Shown: positions 1-6,908 of the stretch, piece by piece
Numbering within the stretch: the stretch's first letter is position 1
How the letters are laid out: the number at the start of each line of letters is the position of its first letter
Source: JAEYFP01 sp964579795
GTDB taxonomy: Bacteria; Bacillota; Clostridia; Lachnospirales; Lachnospiraceae
Direction of reading: 5' to 3'
Length of the DNA: 21,433 nt
Assembly: GCA_964579795.1 (NCBI GenBank)
Contig: CAZOHM010000042.1
Span: 1 to 21,433 of the forward strand
Translations under genes and position numbers: made by a program
The notes under the pieces: generated by a model
Told to the model about the DNA's origin: nothing
The model's database searches: none
Seen by the model: only the letters and a program-made list of their open reading frames with translations

Positions 1-42
1 GTCCGCATTCCCTTCACTAAATAGGTACACCCATTTACTCAT
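1..42 (-). CDS. ppdK: Pyruvate, phosphate dikinase, N-terminal fragment (cut by the window edge)
   Basis: Only the first 14 codons lie in the window. They read MSKWVYLFSEGNAD, which matches the characteristic opening of clostridial PPDK (xKWVYLFxEGNAD, followed in the family by the nucleotide-binding start). The enzyme interconverts pyruvate, ATP and Pi with PEP, AMP and PPi in the cytoplasm. Two in-frame ATGs occur, at 47 and 42. GGAGG at 51-55 is only 2 nt from the first but about 8 nt from the second, so the second is chosen. The gene has its own promoter upstream (142-171) and is separated by a terminator from the sugar operon. The assignment rests on 14 residues and is otherwise untestable here. 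Confidence 0.8.
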   Translation of the reverse strand, partial: MSKWVYLFSEGNAD

Positions 43-141
43 TCTCATTTCCTCCAACCATTGTCTTTTTCTTGAACAGTACGTTCCTACTGTCACCCTT
101 ATTGTACATCCCGGCCTGATACGGCTTTCCAGTACTGTAAT

Positions 142-171
142 AGTATAACACACCTTCTCACACTTTTTCAA
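142..171 (-). promoter_or_regulatory. Predicted sigma-A promoter of ppdK
   Basis: On the minus strand, TTGAAA (166-171) and TATACT (142-147) are separated by 18 bp, with an extended -10 TG just before TATACT. Transcription would start near 135 and give a leader of about 90 nt. That leader contains an inverted repeat (ACAGTA at 77-82 with TACTGT at 88-93) which could form a weak hairpin. Confidence 0.7.
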
Positions 172-230
172 TAAGAAACAACATAATTCAACATTTATTT
201 TTGTTTGATATTGTTTTAACAATCTTCACA

Positions 231-274
231 AGCAAAAAAACAACACCATAAAAACATTTTTTATGGTGTTGTTT
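231..274 (-). terminator. Strong rho-independent terminator of the rhamnose-transport operon
   Basis: A perfect 17-bp stem (238-254 pairing with 258-274) closes a 3-nt loop. Read on the minus strand it is followed directly by a run of seven T. It lies about 50 nt after the rhaM stop codon, so it ends the five-gene minus-strand operon and insulates ppdK. On the plus strand the stem is followed by TTTG and then a broken T run, so it might also work weakly in reverse, but no plus-strand gene runs into it. Confidence 0.93.
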
Positions 275-319
275 GTGGTTTTTGTATTTGATTCTTCTGA
301 CCTGCTGTGCTCAGATTTA

Positions 320-631
320 CTAGTCAAGATGGAACAATGGTTTCAAATCTATACTGACAGGACTGTTATCCGGATTTGTCTCCATAATATCAGCCATAAA
401 ATCCCACCACTTGCGATTGATTGCTGTATCTGCTCCTTTTGCCCATAAATCCTCATCCTCAATTTCAATGTAGCCAAACAGAGTCAGTGTATCCTTGTCC
501 AAAAAGATTGTATAATTTTTACCGCCATGTTCATGAATCATGTCTTTCATTTCCTGCCAAAGCTCATTATGACGTTTTTCATACTCTGCTTCCATTCCTG
601 GATACAGTTTCATTTTAAATCCCTTTTCCAT
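320..631 (-). CDS. rhaM: L-rhamnose mutarotase (RhaM/RhaU family)
   Basis: This 103-residue cytoplasmic enzyme of the RhaM fold interconverts the anomers of L-rhamnose, so imported sugar is presented in the form the catabolic enzymes use. The family's catalytic Tyr and His are seen as Y17 and H21 in EYEKRHNELW, at almost the same positions as in the E. coli protein. The C-terminal WW..M.D.M..NPDNSPVS block is also present. The start is set at the ATG at 631, preceded by AGGAAGGAG at 7-8 nt spacing; an upstream in-frame ATG at 667 has no such site. It is the last gene of the transporter operon, the place RhaU holds in rhizobial rhamnose loci. A related 6-deoxyhexose such as L-fucose as substrate cannot be excluded. 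Confidence 0.92.
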   Translation of the reverse strand: MEKGFKMKLYPGMEAEYEKRHNELWQEMKDMIHEHGGKNYTIFLDKDTLTLFGYIEIEDEDLWAKGADTAINRKWWDFMADIMETNPDNSPVSIDLKPLFHLD

Positions 632-656
632 ATACACTCCTTCCTGTAGAAAGTCA

Positions 657-679
657 GAGCCCGCCATAATGACGGGCTC
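657..679 (-). promoter_or_regulatory. Intercistronic hairpin between binding-protein gene and rhaM
   Basis: GAGCCCG (657-663) and CGGGCTC (673-679) form a 7-bp GC-rich stem that extends by three more pairs (CAT/ATG) after one mismatch. It lies between the binding-protein stop codon (728) and the rhaM ribosome binding site. No T run follows on the minus strand, so it is not a classical terminator. A role in stabilising the 3' end of the binding-protein message or in lowering rhaM expression is inferred. Confidence 0.6.
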
Positions 680-727
680 ATAACTGTCTGAATACTAACT
701 ATGAATTTGATAAAGTTTCACTAAATC

Positions 728-1939
728 TTAGAGTTTGTCAATCCACTCTGCCATGTTGCCTTTGTAGAATACATAAGGAACACCTGCAAGAACTGCTGTA
801 CCACCATCACCATTGTCATATGCTGTATATGTTTCAGGTGCATAGTCTCTGAACTGAGCCATATCAAATGATGAACCAACCTTACCATCGAACTTGCCAT
901 CAATTGTTGCAAGTGTTGATGCTGCTGAAACAGCTCCCAAATGGATAACATCCCAAAGCATCATGTAAGGACATGGTGAAGCAAATGCGTCATCAGCTGC
1001 TGCTGCCGGCATAAAGGACTGCATTTCTGAAGGAAGTCCCAAGCCTGTCAGTTTGATGTCTGAGCTTGCTGTCTTTAAGCACTGACCAGCTGCTGCAATA
1101 CCTACTGTTGTAGGGGAAATAATACAGTCAACTTTGTTCTCTGCGATGAAAGCCTGAGCCTGTGTTGTAGATTCTGTAAGGTCATCATTACCATACTTCT
1201 TGTCAAGTGTTGCACTAACTTTGCCTGCATAGCAGGAATCCTTTAATTCTTCTTCCATTGCTGCGATCCAGCTGTTCTGAACAGGAGTATCGATTGAAGC
1301 GGAAAGAACACCAAGAATGATTTCATCTCCTGAATAGCTTCCAAGATTGCTCTCAACTGCTGCCTTCATGTCACCATCTTCTGGATAGTCAACACCAAGT
1401 GTAATCAAAACTGCAGCCTGTACAAGGTAAGCACCGATATCAGCTACTTCTGCCTGATTTACATGTGTAATACGATAGTCTGGGTTTGCTGCTGAATCGA
1501 TAGATGTAATTGGGATTCCTGCATCCTTTGCTTTCTTGAAAACTTCATCATAACCAGCATCACCGTTTGTTGAAATTGTGATAGAAGCAACCTTCTGTGT
1601 AATCAGCTCATCAAGAAGCTGTACCTGTGCTGCAACTGTTGTTTCTGCCGGGCTCTTGTAAACTGCTGACTGTCCCTGTGATTCCATATACTCGTTGAAA
1701 CCTTCAAACATCAAATCTCCAAATGAATTACCTGTTGATTTGAACATGAATACATGCTTTCCTTCAAGTGAATCTCCTGATGCTGCTGCATCGCCTGTTG
1801 AAGCCTCTGTTTTAGTATCTGCAGCTGCATCTCCTGCTGGTGCTGGTGCTGTTGTTGAAACTGCCCCACAACCTGCTAATGAACCTGCGATCATTGTCAA
1901 ACTAAGACCAAGTGCTACTAGCTTTTTGAATTTTGTCAT
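728..1939 (-). CDS. Sugar ABC transporter substrate-binding lipoprotein (RhaS-like, CUT2 family)
   Basis: This 403-residue periplasmic-binding-protein-type lipoprotein captures the sugar outside the membrane. A lipoprotein signal peptide ends in the lipobox LAGC (Cys24), followed by an Ala/Thr/Asp-rich linker of about 25 residues. The mature part starts near KHVFMFKSTGNSFG and shows the type-1 periplasmic sugar-binding layout, including the AETTVAAQVQLLDELI and ISPTTVGIAAAG regions. The start is taken as the second ATG (1939) because GGAGG lies about 9-10 nt before it but only 1 nt before the first ATG (1948). The gene follows both permeases after a 58-nt gap that contains a small hairpin (1980-1996). 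The rhamnose specificity comes from the neighbouring mutarotase and the RhaS-like sequence. Confidence 0.88.
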   Translation of the reverse strand: MTKFKKLVALGLSLTMIAGSLAGCGAVSTTAPAPAGDAAADTKTEASTGDAAASGDSLEGKHVFMFKSTGNSFGDLMFEGFNEYMESQGQSAVYKSPAETTVAAQVQLLDELITQKVASITISTNGDAGYDEVFKKAKDAGIPITSIDSAANPDYRITHVNQAEVADIGAYLVQAAVLITLGVDYPEDGDMKAAVESNLGSYSGDEIILGVLSASIDTPVQNSWIAAMEEELKDSCYAGKVSATLDKKYGNDDLTESTTQAQAFIAENKVDCIISPTTVGIAAAGQCLKTASSDIKLTGLGLPSEMQSFMPAAAADDAFASPCPYMMLWDVIHLGAVSAASTLATIDGKFDGKVGSSFDMAQFRDYAPETYTAYDNGDGGTAVLAGVPYVFYKGNMAEWIDKL

Positions 1940-1979
1940 ACCTTTCATACCTCCATAATTAATTGTTGTTTTATATAAT

Positions 1980-1996
1980 CAGTATTTGATATACTG
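1980..1996 (-). promoter_or_regulatory. Small intercistronic hairpin upstream of the binding-protein gene
   Basis: CAGTAT and ATACTG form a 6-bp stem with a 5-nt loop just after the permease stop codon (1998-2000). It is weak and lacks a T tract. It could act as an mRNA processing or stability element, but the evidence is only the inverted repeat. Confidence 0.3.
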
Positions 1997-1997
1997 C

Positions 1998-3266
1998 TTA
2001 TACCGCTCTGTCGAACCGTTCCTTTGCTTTTTTTGCATCGGCCTTCAGTTCCCTTTTCAGACTATCTGTCTGCTCCTTACATTTTGTTTTGACTGAAGCT
2101 ATCTTTTCCTCATATTTTGCAATCTTTGCCGCTTTGTCTGCTGATGAAAGAGAAGTGTCCTTCTGTGTATCACCAATCATCTGCTTCAATGTCTTAACTT
2201 CTTCCTGTGCCTTATGGTTAACAGCTTCAATATTCTTGTTATCTGCATAGAATAATTTCAACTTAACCATGTCAAAGAACTGTTTATTGATACTCGGAAT
2301 CAGGACTGCAATAATCAGAATAAAGCCTGTCAAAATTTTTCTGGAGTTTGCATCAACACCCATTAATCCGAGTGTATAAATCAGGAAAGCCATAATAAAT
2401 GTAGAAATAACCGGACCATACACTTTTCCTTTACCACCATTTGTGGAAATACCGCCAAGAACACAAATTGCAATGGCATCCAATTCATAACCTGTTCCCA
2501 TGGAAGAGCTGACACCACCGCCCATACGTCCTACAAAGAAGATGGAACCAACACCAGCCATCAGACCCATTAAAATGAATACAACCATCTTTGTCTTTTC
2601 TACACTGACACCTGAATAGGTTGCGCAAGTCGGATTGTTACCAATGATATAAAGTCTTCTTCCAAATACAGATTTATGAAGAACTATCATAAACACTACT
2701 GCCATCAGCAGGTAGCAGATCATTGCGAGTGGAATCCCAAAGATATTTGTCCATGCAAGAACTGTATAGAAGGTCGGGAAATTTTTTAATACATTTACAT
2801 CCAAAATAATCTCCACAATACCTCTGAACAACAGCGAAGTAGAAATCGTAACAATTACCGCCGGCATCTTTACATAGGCAACAAGTGCACCATTGAAAGC
2901 ACCGCACAAACCACCGGCCAGTATTCCAAGCAGTACTGCGACAATTGCGGGAAGTCCACGATCCATTCCAAGACCGGTTACCATAGATGCTAAGATCATG
3001 ATTGCTGCAACTGAAACATCAATATCGCCAAGCATTAATATGAAAATCATTCCAAGTACAAGTGGTGACAAATCCATTCCTGACTGAATAATGGATTGGA
3101 TGGTTCCCGAACTGAAGTACAAATCTGTTCTTGTAACCATCAATACTACATTAATTAATATAAAGATGTAAACAAGTATCATTTCCCATTTCACTAAAAA
3201 TTTGGATATTTGAAAGCCTTCTTTGACAGTTAAGTCTCTGGCAGCTGCTTTTGTCTCTGTGCTCAT
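1998..3266 (-). CDS. Sugar ABC transporter permease (CUT2/RhaQ-like) with a charged coiled-coil C-terminal tail
   Basis: This is one of two membrane-spanning subunits of the CUT2 importer. Residues about 28-325 are strongly hydrophobic with the family's segments, including GDIDVSVAAIMILASMV near the N-terminus, the cytoplasmic-loop region GRRLYIIGNNPTCATYSGV, and LDAIAICVLGGISTNGGKGKV near the end. CUT2 permeases are usually about 310-340 residues. This one has 422 because of a hydrophilic Lys/Glu/Ala-rich tail (about 328-422) that looks helical and coiled-coil forming. The ATG overlaps the stop codon of the preceding permease by one base, implying translational coupling. The tail is in frame with no sign of a frameshift. 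Its function is unknown. Confidence 0.9.
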   Translation of the reverse strand: MSTETKAAARDLTVKEGFQISKFLVKWEMILVYIFILINVVLMVTRTDLYFSSGTIQSIIQSGMDLSPLVLGMIFILMLGDIDVSVAAIMILASMVTGLGMDRGLPAIVAVLLGILAGGLCGAFNGALVAYVKMPAVIVTISTSLLFRGIVEIILDVNVLKNFPTFYTVLAWTNIFGIPLAMICYLLMAVVFMIVLHKSVFGRRLYIIGNNPTCATYSGVSVEKTKMVVFILMGLMAGVGSIFFVGRMGGGVSSSMGTGYELDAIAICVLGGISTNGGKGKVYGPVISTFIMAFLIYTLGLMGVDANSRKILTGFILIIAVLIPSINKQFFDMVKLKLFYADNKNIEAVNHKAQEEVKTLKQMIGDTQKDTSLSSADKAAKIAKYEEKIASVKTKCKEQTDSLKRELKADAKKAKERFDRAV

Positions 3267-4270
3267 CAGATCAGTGCCCCCCTCTCCTTAAGAATTCTCT
3301 TTTCAGAGGATTTGACTGCATAAATATTGATTGCTACTGCGACAAGAATGATAGCACCTCGAATTGCATCCTGCCATACACTCAATCCCGGAAGCAAGCT
3401 GATAAAATATGAAATTACACTCATCATCAGCACACCAATGACTACGCCGTCAATTTTTCCGCGTCCACCGGTAATGCTGACACCACCGAGAATACAGATT
3501 GCTATTGCCTGCATTTCATAGCCATCACCCATGCCGTAATTACAGATTGCATAATTAGCTGTGTAAAGCATGCCTGCAAGACCTGCCAGCGCACCACCAA
3601 TTGTAAAGGCCATAAATGTTACTTTTGCTTCTTTAATACCTGCAACCTTTGCAGACTCTTTATTTGTACCAATTGCATACACTCTTCTGCCGGCCGACAT
3701 ATAGCCAAGGAACACTCCGATAATAATATAAACAACCACTGTGATCCATAGAATATTGGATATACCAAGTGTCTTTCCAATTGCAAAGTTTACATAGGCA
3801 TCTGTAAATTGATGCGGGAACCACCAGTTTCCGCCTGATGCAAGAAACGCAAAGCCTCTGTAAATGTACATCGTACCAAGTGTTGCAATCATCGGAACCA
3901 TTCTTAAATATCCAACGATAAATCCGTTAAATGCTCCGCAAACTGCTCCAATGGCAAGTCCAAGAAGTACCCATACAAATGCCGGTACATCCATATTTTC
4001 ACTCATAAGCTTCGAGCAGACAACACCCGCAAGGCTCATTGTAGATGCCACTGAAAGATCTATTCCGCCAGTAATAATGATAACCATCATACCAACTGCA
4101 AGCAATGCGTATACTGCATTATTTTGAAGCATATTCATAATGGAATTCATTGAAAACATGGACGGAGTCAGAATGCCTGCTACAATCAGCAGCACAGCAA
4201 AGCCAATCAAAAGACCAGTATTTCTGCTGTTCATTACTTTCTTAAAAAAGCTCTGTTCTTTTTCTATCAT
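3266..4270 (-). CDS. Sugar ABC transporter permease (CUT2/RhaP-like)
   Basis: This 334-residue integral membrane protein is the second channel-forming subunit of the CUT2 rhamnose-type importer. Family features visible are GGIDLSVASTMSLAGVV near residues 67-83, the loop GRRVYAIGTNKESAKVAGI, and EMQAIAICILGGVSITGGRGKIDG in the last third. The length is normal for the family, unlike the partner permease. Its ATG overlaps the stop of the ATPase gene by 4 nt (ATGA) and its own stop overlaps the next start by 1 nt. The three membrane-complex genes are therefore one translationally coupled block. Confidence 0.9.
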   Translation of the reverse strand: MIEKEQSFFKKVMNSRNTGLLIGFAVLLIVAGILTPSMFSMNSIMNMLQNNAVYALLAVGMMVIIITGGIDLSVASTMSLAGVVCSKLMSENMDVPAFVWVLLGLAIGAVCGAFNGFIVGYLRMVPMIATLGTMYIYRGFAFLASGGNWWFPHQFTDAYVNFAIGKTLGISNILWITVVVYIIIGVFLGYMSAGRRVYAIGTNKESAKVAGIKEAKVTFMAFTIGGALAGLAGMLYTANYAICNYGMGDGYEMQAIAICILGGVSITGGRGKIDGVVIGVLMMSVISYFISLLPGLSVWQDAIRGAIILVAVAINIYAVKSSEKRILKERGALI

Positions 4271-5775
4271 GCTTCTGCCTCCTCTCCGTGTTGTTTCAAT
4301 GATGCCTCCAGAATCATTTCCTGTGTGACATCCTTTGCATTAAAGTTTCCTGTTACACGTCCCGATTTCATAACAATAATTCTATCTGCCATACCAAGTA
4401 CTTCAGGCATTTCCGAGGATACCATGATAATTGCATATCCACGTTTTGTCAGATCATTCATAATCTCATAAATGGAATATTTGGCTCCAACATCAATACC
4501 CTTTGTCGGTTCATCCAGAATCAATACCTTCAAATCACAGCTTAACAGCTTTGCAAATACAACCTTCTGCTGATTACCACCTGATAATGATGATGGTGGA
4601 GCACTGATGTCCTTTGCCTTTAACTGTATTTTCTGACAAAGCTCAATTGCATTTGATTCTTCCTTTTCTACCTCAAGCATATTGTGCTTTGAAAACTTCT
4701 CCATAACTGCGGACGATACATTCTGATAAATAGGAAGCTCATTGATTAGTCCCTGTATCTGTCTATCCTCCGGCAATAATCCAATTCCAAGCTTCAATGC
4801 ATCTTCTGGTGCCTTAATATGTACCTTTTTTCCTTCCAGCTCTATAGAGCCACTGTCAGGATTCATGATTCCATAAATTGTCTGACATACTTCCGTTCTG
4901 CCTGCACCTACCAGACCGGTCAAAGCAAGAATCTCACCTTTTCTGACATCAAAGGAAATATCTTTGAAATAACCTTCCTTTGAAATACCATTCACTTTCA
5001 GTACGGTTTCACCAATCACTGCTTCCTTTTCCGGATACATCTGACTAAGTTCACGTCCTACCATCTCTGCTATCAGCTTTTGATTGGAAATCTTATCTAC
5101 GTCCCATTCTCCGATATACTTGGAATCTCTAAATACAGTAACTCTTGATGCCAGTCTGTACATATCCTCAAACTTATGTGTGATAAAAATAATGGAAACA
5201 CCTTCATCACGAAGCTTCTCAGCTATCTTATACAGCTGCTCACACTCTGTTCTTGTTAATGAAGCTGTAGGTTCATCCATTATTAGAATACGAGCATCTC
5301 TAGAAAGTGCCTTTGCGATTTCAACAAGCTGCTGCTGTGCAACACTTAATGCACCCATTGGCTTTGTTACATCAATTGATGCATTCAAAGGCTCCATTAA
5401 TTCTTTTGCTTTCTTATGCATCAGCTTCCAGCTGTAAAAGCCTGCCTTATTTTTTATTTCCTGTCCCATAAAGATATTCTCTGTTACTGACAAATCAGGA
5501 AATGCCGTTACATGCTGATAAATTGCTGCGATACCCAGTTTAGCCGAATCAGCGGTGGAACGAAGTGTAATCTTCTCACCTTCCAACAGCATAATTCCGC
5601 TATCCGGCTGATGTACACCGGTGATTACTTTTATGAATGTTGATTTACCTGCACCGTTCTCACCCATCAGCGCATGTATCTCTCCACGCTTTAACTGGAA
5701 ATTTACTCCGTCAAGTGCGGTTACACCACCAAAGGTCTTTACCACATCTTTTAACTCCAGAATAAAATCACTCAT
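4267..5775 (-). CDS. Sugar ABC transporter ATP-binding protein, tandem nucleotide-binding domains (RhaT-type, CUT2)
   Basis: This 502-residue cytoplasmic ATPase powers the CUT2 importer. Domain 1 has Walker A GENGAGKST (38-46), a degenerate signature LSVAQQQ and Walker B ILIMDEPTAS. Domain 2 has a degenerate Walker A-like GLVGAGRTE, a canonical LSGGNQQK signature and VLILDEPTKGID. One consensus and one degenerate ATP site is normal for CUT2 ATPases such as RbsA. It is the first gene of the operon, with AAAGGAG 9 nt before the ATG. The roughly 275-bp region upstream is shared with the divergent AraC gene. The name RhaT here means the rhizobial ABC subunit, not the E. coli proton symporter. Confidence 0.93.
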   Translation of the reverse strand: MSDFILELKDVVKTFGGVTALDGVNFQLKRGEIHALMGENGAGKSTFIKVITGVHQPDSGIMLLEGEKITLRSTADSAKLGIAAIYQHVTAFPDLSVTENIFMGQEIKNKAGFYSWKLMHKKAKELMEPLNASIDVTKPMGALSVAQQQLVEIAKALSRDARILIMDEPTASLTRTECEQLYKIAEKLRDEGVSIIFITHKFEDMYRLASRVTVFRDSKYIGEWDVDKISNQKLIAEMVGRELSQMYPEKEAVIGETVLKVNGISKEGYFKDISFDVRKGEILALTGLVGAGRTEVCQTIYGIMNPDSGSIELEGKKVHIKAPEDALKLGIGLLPEDRQIQGLINELPIYQNVSSAVMEKFSKHNMLEVEKEESNAIELCQKIQLKAKDISAPPSSLSGGNQQKVVFAKLLSCDLKVLILDEPTKGIDVGAKYSIYEIMNDLTKRGYAIIMVSSEMPEVLGMADRIIVMKSGRVTGNFNAKDVTQEMILEASLKQHGEEAEA

Positions 5776-5884
5776 CTGTGTTTACTCCTTTCTGAATTTG
5801 TAAAAATTAAAATCTCGTTCTGGCACCATAATGGTTTCGGAACTACCTTTCATAGTTGTACTAAACCATTCTTTTACTACTGAT

Positions 5885-5921
5885 TCAATATCTTTTCTTG
5901 CTTTATCAATATCTTTTCTTG
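5885..5921. promoter_or_regulatory. Direct repeat with 21-bp period, candidate AraC-family operator
   Basis: TCAATATCTTTTCTTG occurs at 5885-5900 and again, identically, at 5906-5921, a centre-to-centre distance of exactly 21 bp (two helical turns). AraC-family proteins classically bind pairs of direct half-sites with about this spacing. It lies just upstream of the araC-type promoter -35 (5937) and about 110-145 bp upstream of the transporter ATG. One site could therefore control both directions. Confidence 0.6.
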
Positions 5922-5936
5922 TCATTTGATGCAAGA

Positions 5937-5965
5937 TTGCTATTTTTTCTGTTTTTTGGTATGAT
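5937..5965 (+). promoter_or_regulatory. Predicted promoter of the araC-type regulator gene
   Basis: TTGCTA (5937-5942) and TATGAT (5960-5965) are 17 bp apart, with an extended -10 (TGG directly before TATGAT). The start would be near 5972, giving a T-rich leader of about 80 nt before the ATG at 6051. Confidence 0.65.
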
Positions 5966-6050
5966 TTATAGTGTAATTTTTGATTTTCAAGTTCCTTTTC
6001 ATTTTGTATTTGTACTTTTTTATATTTTTGATTTCGTTTTTGGAGGTATC

Positions 6051-6908
6051 ATGGTAAATTTGTCTAAAAAATCATTGCCGGATTCCTATGGCACAAAAAT
6101 AAACACTGTAGATATTCAGACAAAAAGTCTTCCTTTCTATGTAAAGGAGTGCGGATATTTGAATGACAGGAAATTTTCAGTTGGAAATAAGAATGATTTT
6201 TCTGATTTCATTCTATTATATTGTGTTTCAGGAATTGTTCGATTTGATAAACATCAGTCCTCACATTTTCTCCATGCAAACAGCATGGTTGTGTCTTCCT
6301 GCAACACTCCGCTCACCTTTATCAAAGCAAGTAAGGAATGGTCATATATTTATGTCATCATCAGCGGAAGTCATGCAAAACAGTTTTATAATACGATTCG
6401 AAATAATTCCAGTGTACATGCTGCCAATCCGCTGAGTTATCTGTTAGACAGCTTTATTGATTTGTACAACCTGAATTATTCTGCTGATCTTCTCTCAAAT
6501 ATGGAGGCAAGTCTTCTGATTCATGACATTTTTGTAGAACTGTATAAGCTTTCTGTCAGCATTCTGGAAACAAAGTCTTTTTCTCCGGTACAGGAAAGCG
6601 TTGTCAATACCGCATTAAAATATATCAGCCAGAACTATATGAACGTTCTGGACATTGATACAATCTGTAATGAAGTCAGTTTTTCAAAGTATTATTTCTG
6701 CAAGCTGTTTAAAAAACAGGTTGGCGTATCCGTTCATCAGTATGTCAGCGAATTTCGTATTACAAAAGCAAAAGAGCTTCTGACATACTCGAAGCTCTCT
6801 ATCGGGGCAGTTGCAACTACCGTCGGCTATAAGAATACGCTGGCCTTCAGTCGTGCATTTGAACGCTCTACGCATATGACACCGACTGAATTCAGACGAT
6901 ATTATTGA
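6051..6908 (+). CDS. AraC family transcriptional regulator (divergent to the rhamnose-type transporter)
   Basis: This 285-residue DNA-binding protein has a cupin-like sensor domain in the first 150 residues (DFILLYCVSGIVRF...) and a C-terminal double helix-turn-helix of about 100 residues. The HTH contains DIDTICNEVSFSKYYFCKLFKKQVG and SIGAVATTVGYKNTLAFSRAFERSTHMTPTEFRR, typical of AraC/XylS proteins. The start at 6051 is chosen because GGAGGT lies 4 nt before it. The in-frame extension back to 5898 is hydrophobic only because the leader is T-rich, and it overlaps the predicted promoter. It probably activates the divergent transporter operon through the 21-bp-phased repeats. The gene ends with a 7-bp convergent overlap with the GH95 gene. 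Confidence 0.9.
   Translation: MVNLSKKSLPDSYGTKINTVDIQTKSLPFYVKECGYLNDRKFSVGNKNDFSDFILLYCVSGIVRFDKHQSSHFLHANSMVVSSCNTPLTFIKASKEWSYIYVIISGSHAKQFYNTIRNNSSVHAANPLSYLLDSFIDLYNLNYSADLLSNMEASLLIHDIFVELYKLSVSILETKSFSPVQESVVNTALKYISQNYMNVLDIDTICNEVSFSKYYFCKLFKKQVGVSVHQYVSEFRITKAKELLTYSKLSIGAVATTVGYKNTLAFSRAFERSTHMTPTEFRRYY

Larger units (their letters stand above)
5776..6050. other. Divergent regulatory region between the transporter operon and the araC-type gene
   Basis: This AT-rich intergenic region of 275 bp holds a good plus-strand promoter for the regulator (5937-5965), a 21-bp-phased direct repeat (5885-5921) and a copy of the 12-mer TTGTACTTTTTT (6010-6021). For the operon on the minus strand I find only a weak candidate promoter: ATGAAA, 17 bp, TATGGT, with the -10 at plus coordinates 5825-5830. 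That would suit an activator-dependent promoter. No CcpA-type cre box is apparent. Confidence 0.6.

Noticed and set aside
210..223. ATTGTTTTAACAAT inverted repeat upstream of ppdK as a Rex redox site
   Set aside because: Rex half-sites TTGTTAA need about 4 nt between arms; here the arms are fused with 2 nt between them, so the match is poor and probably chance in AT-rich DNA.
5885..5921. CRISPR-like repeat
   Set aside because: Only two copies with a 5-nt gap, no array and no cas genes; the geometry fits an AraC-type operator.
5898..6050. Hydrophobic 51-residue N-terminal extension of the first AraC regulator, resembling a membrane anchor
   Set aside because: The hydrophobicity comes from a T-rich leader. 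It overlaps the predicted promoter and the direct repeat, and a GGAGGT site supports the start at 6051.
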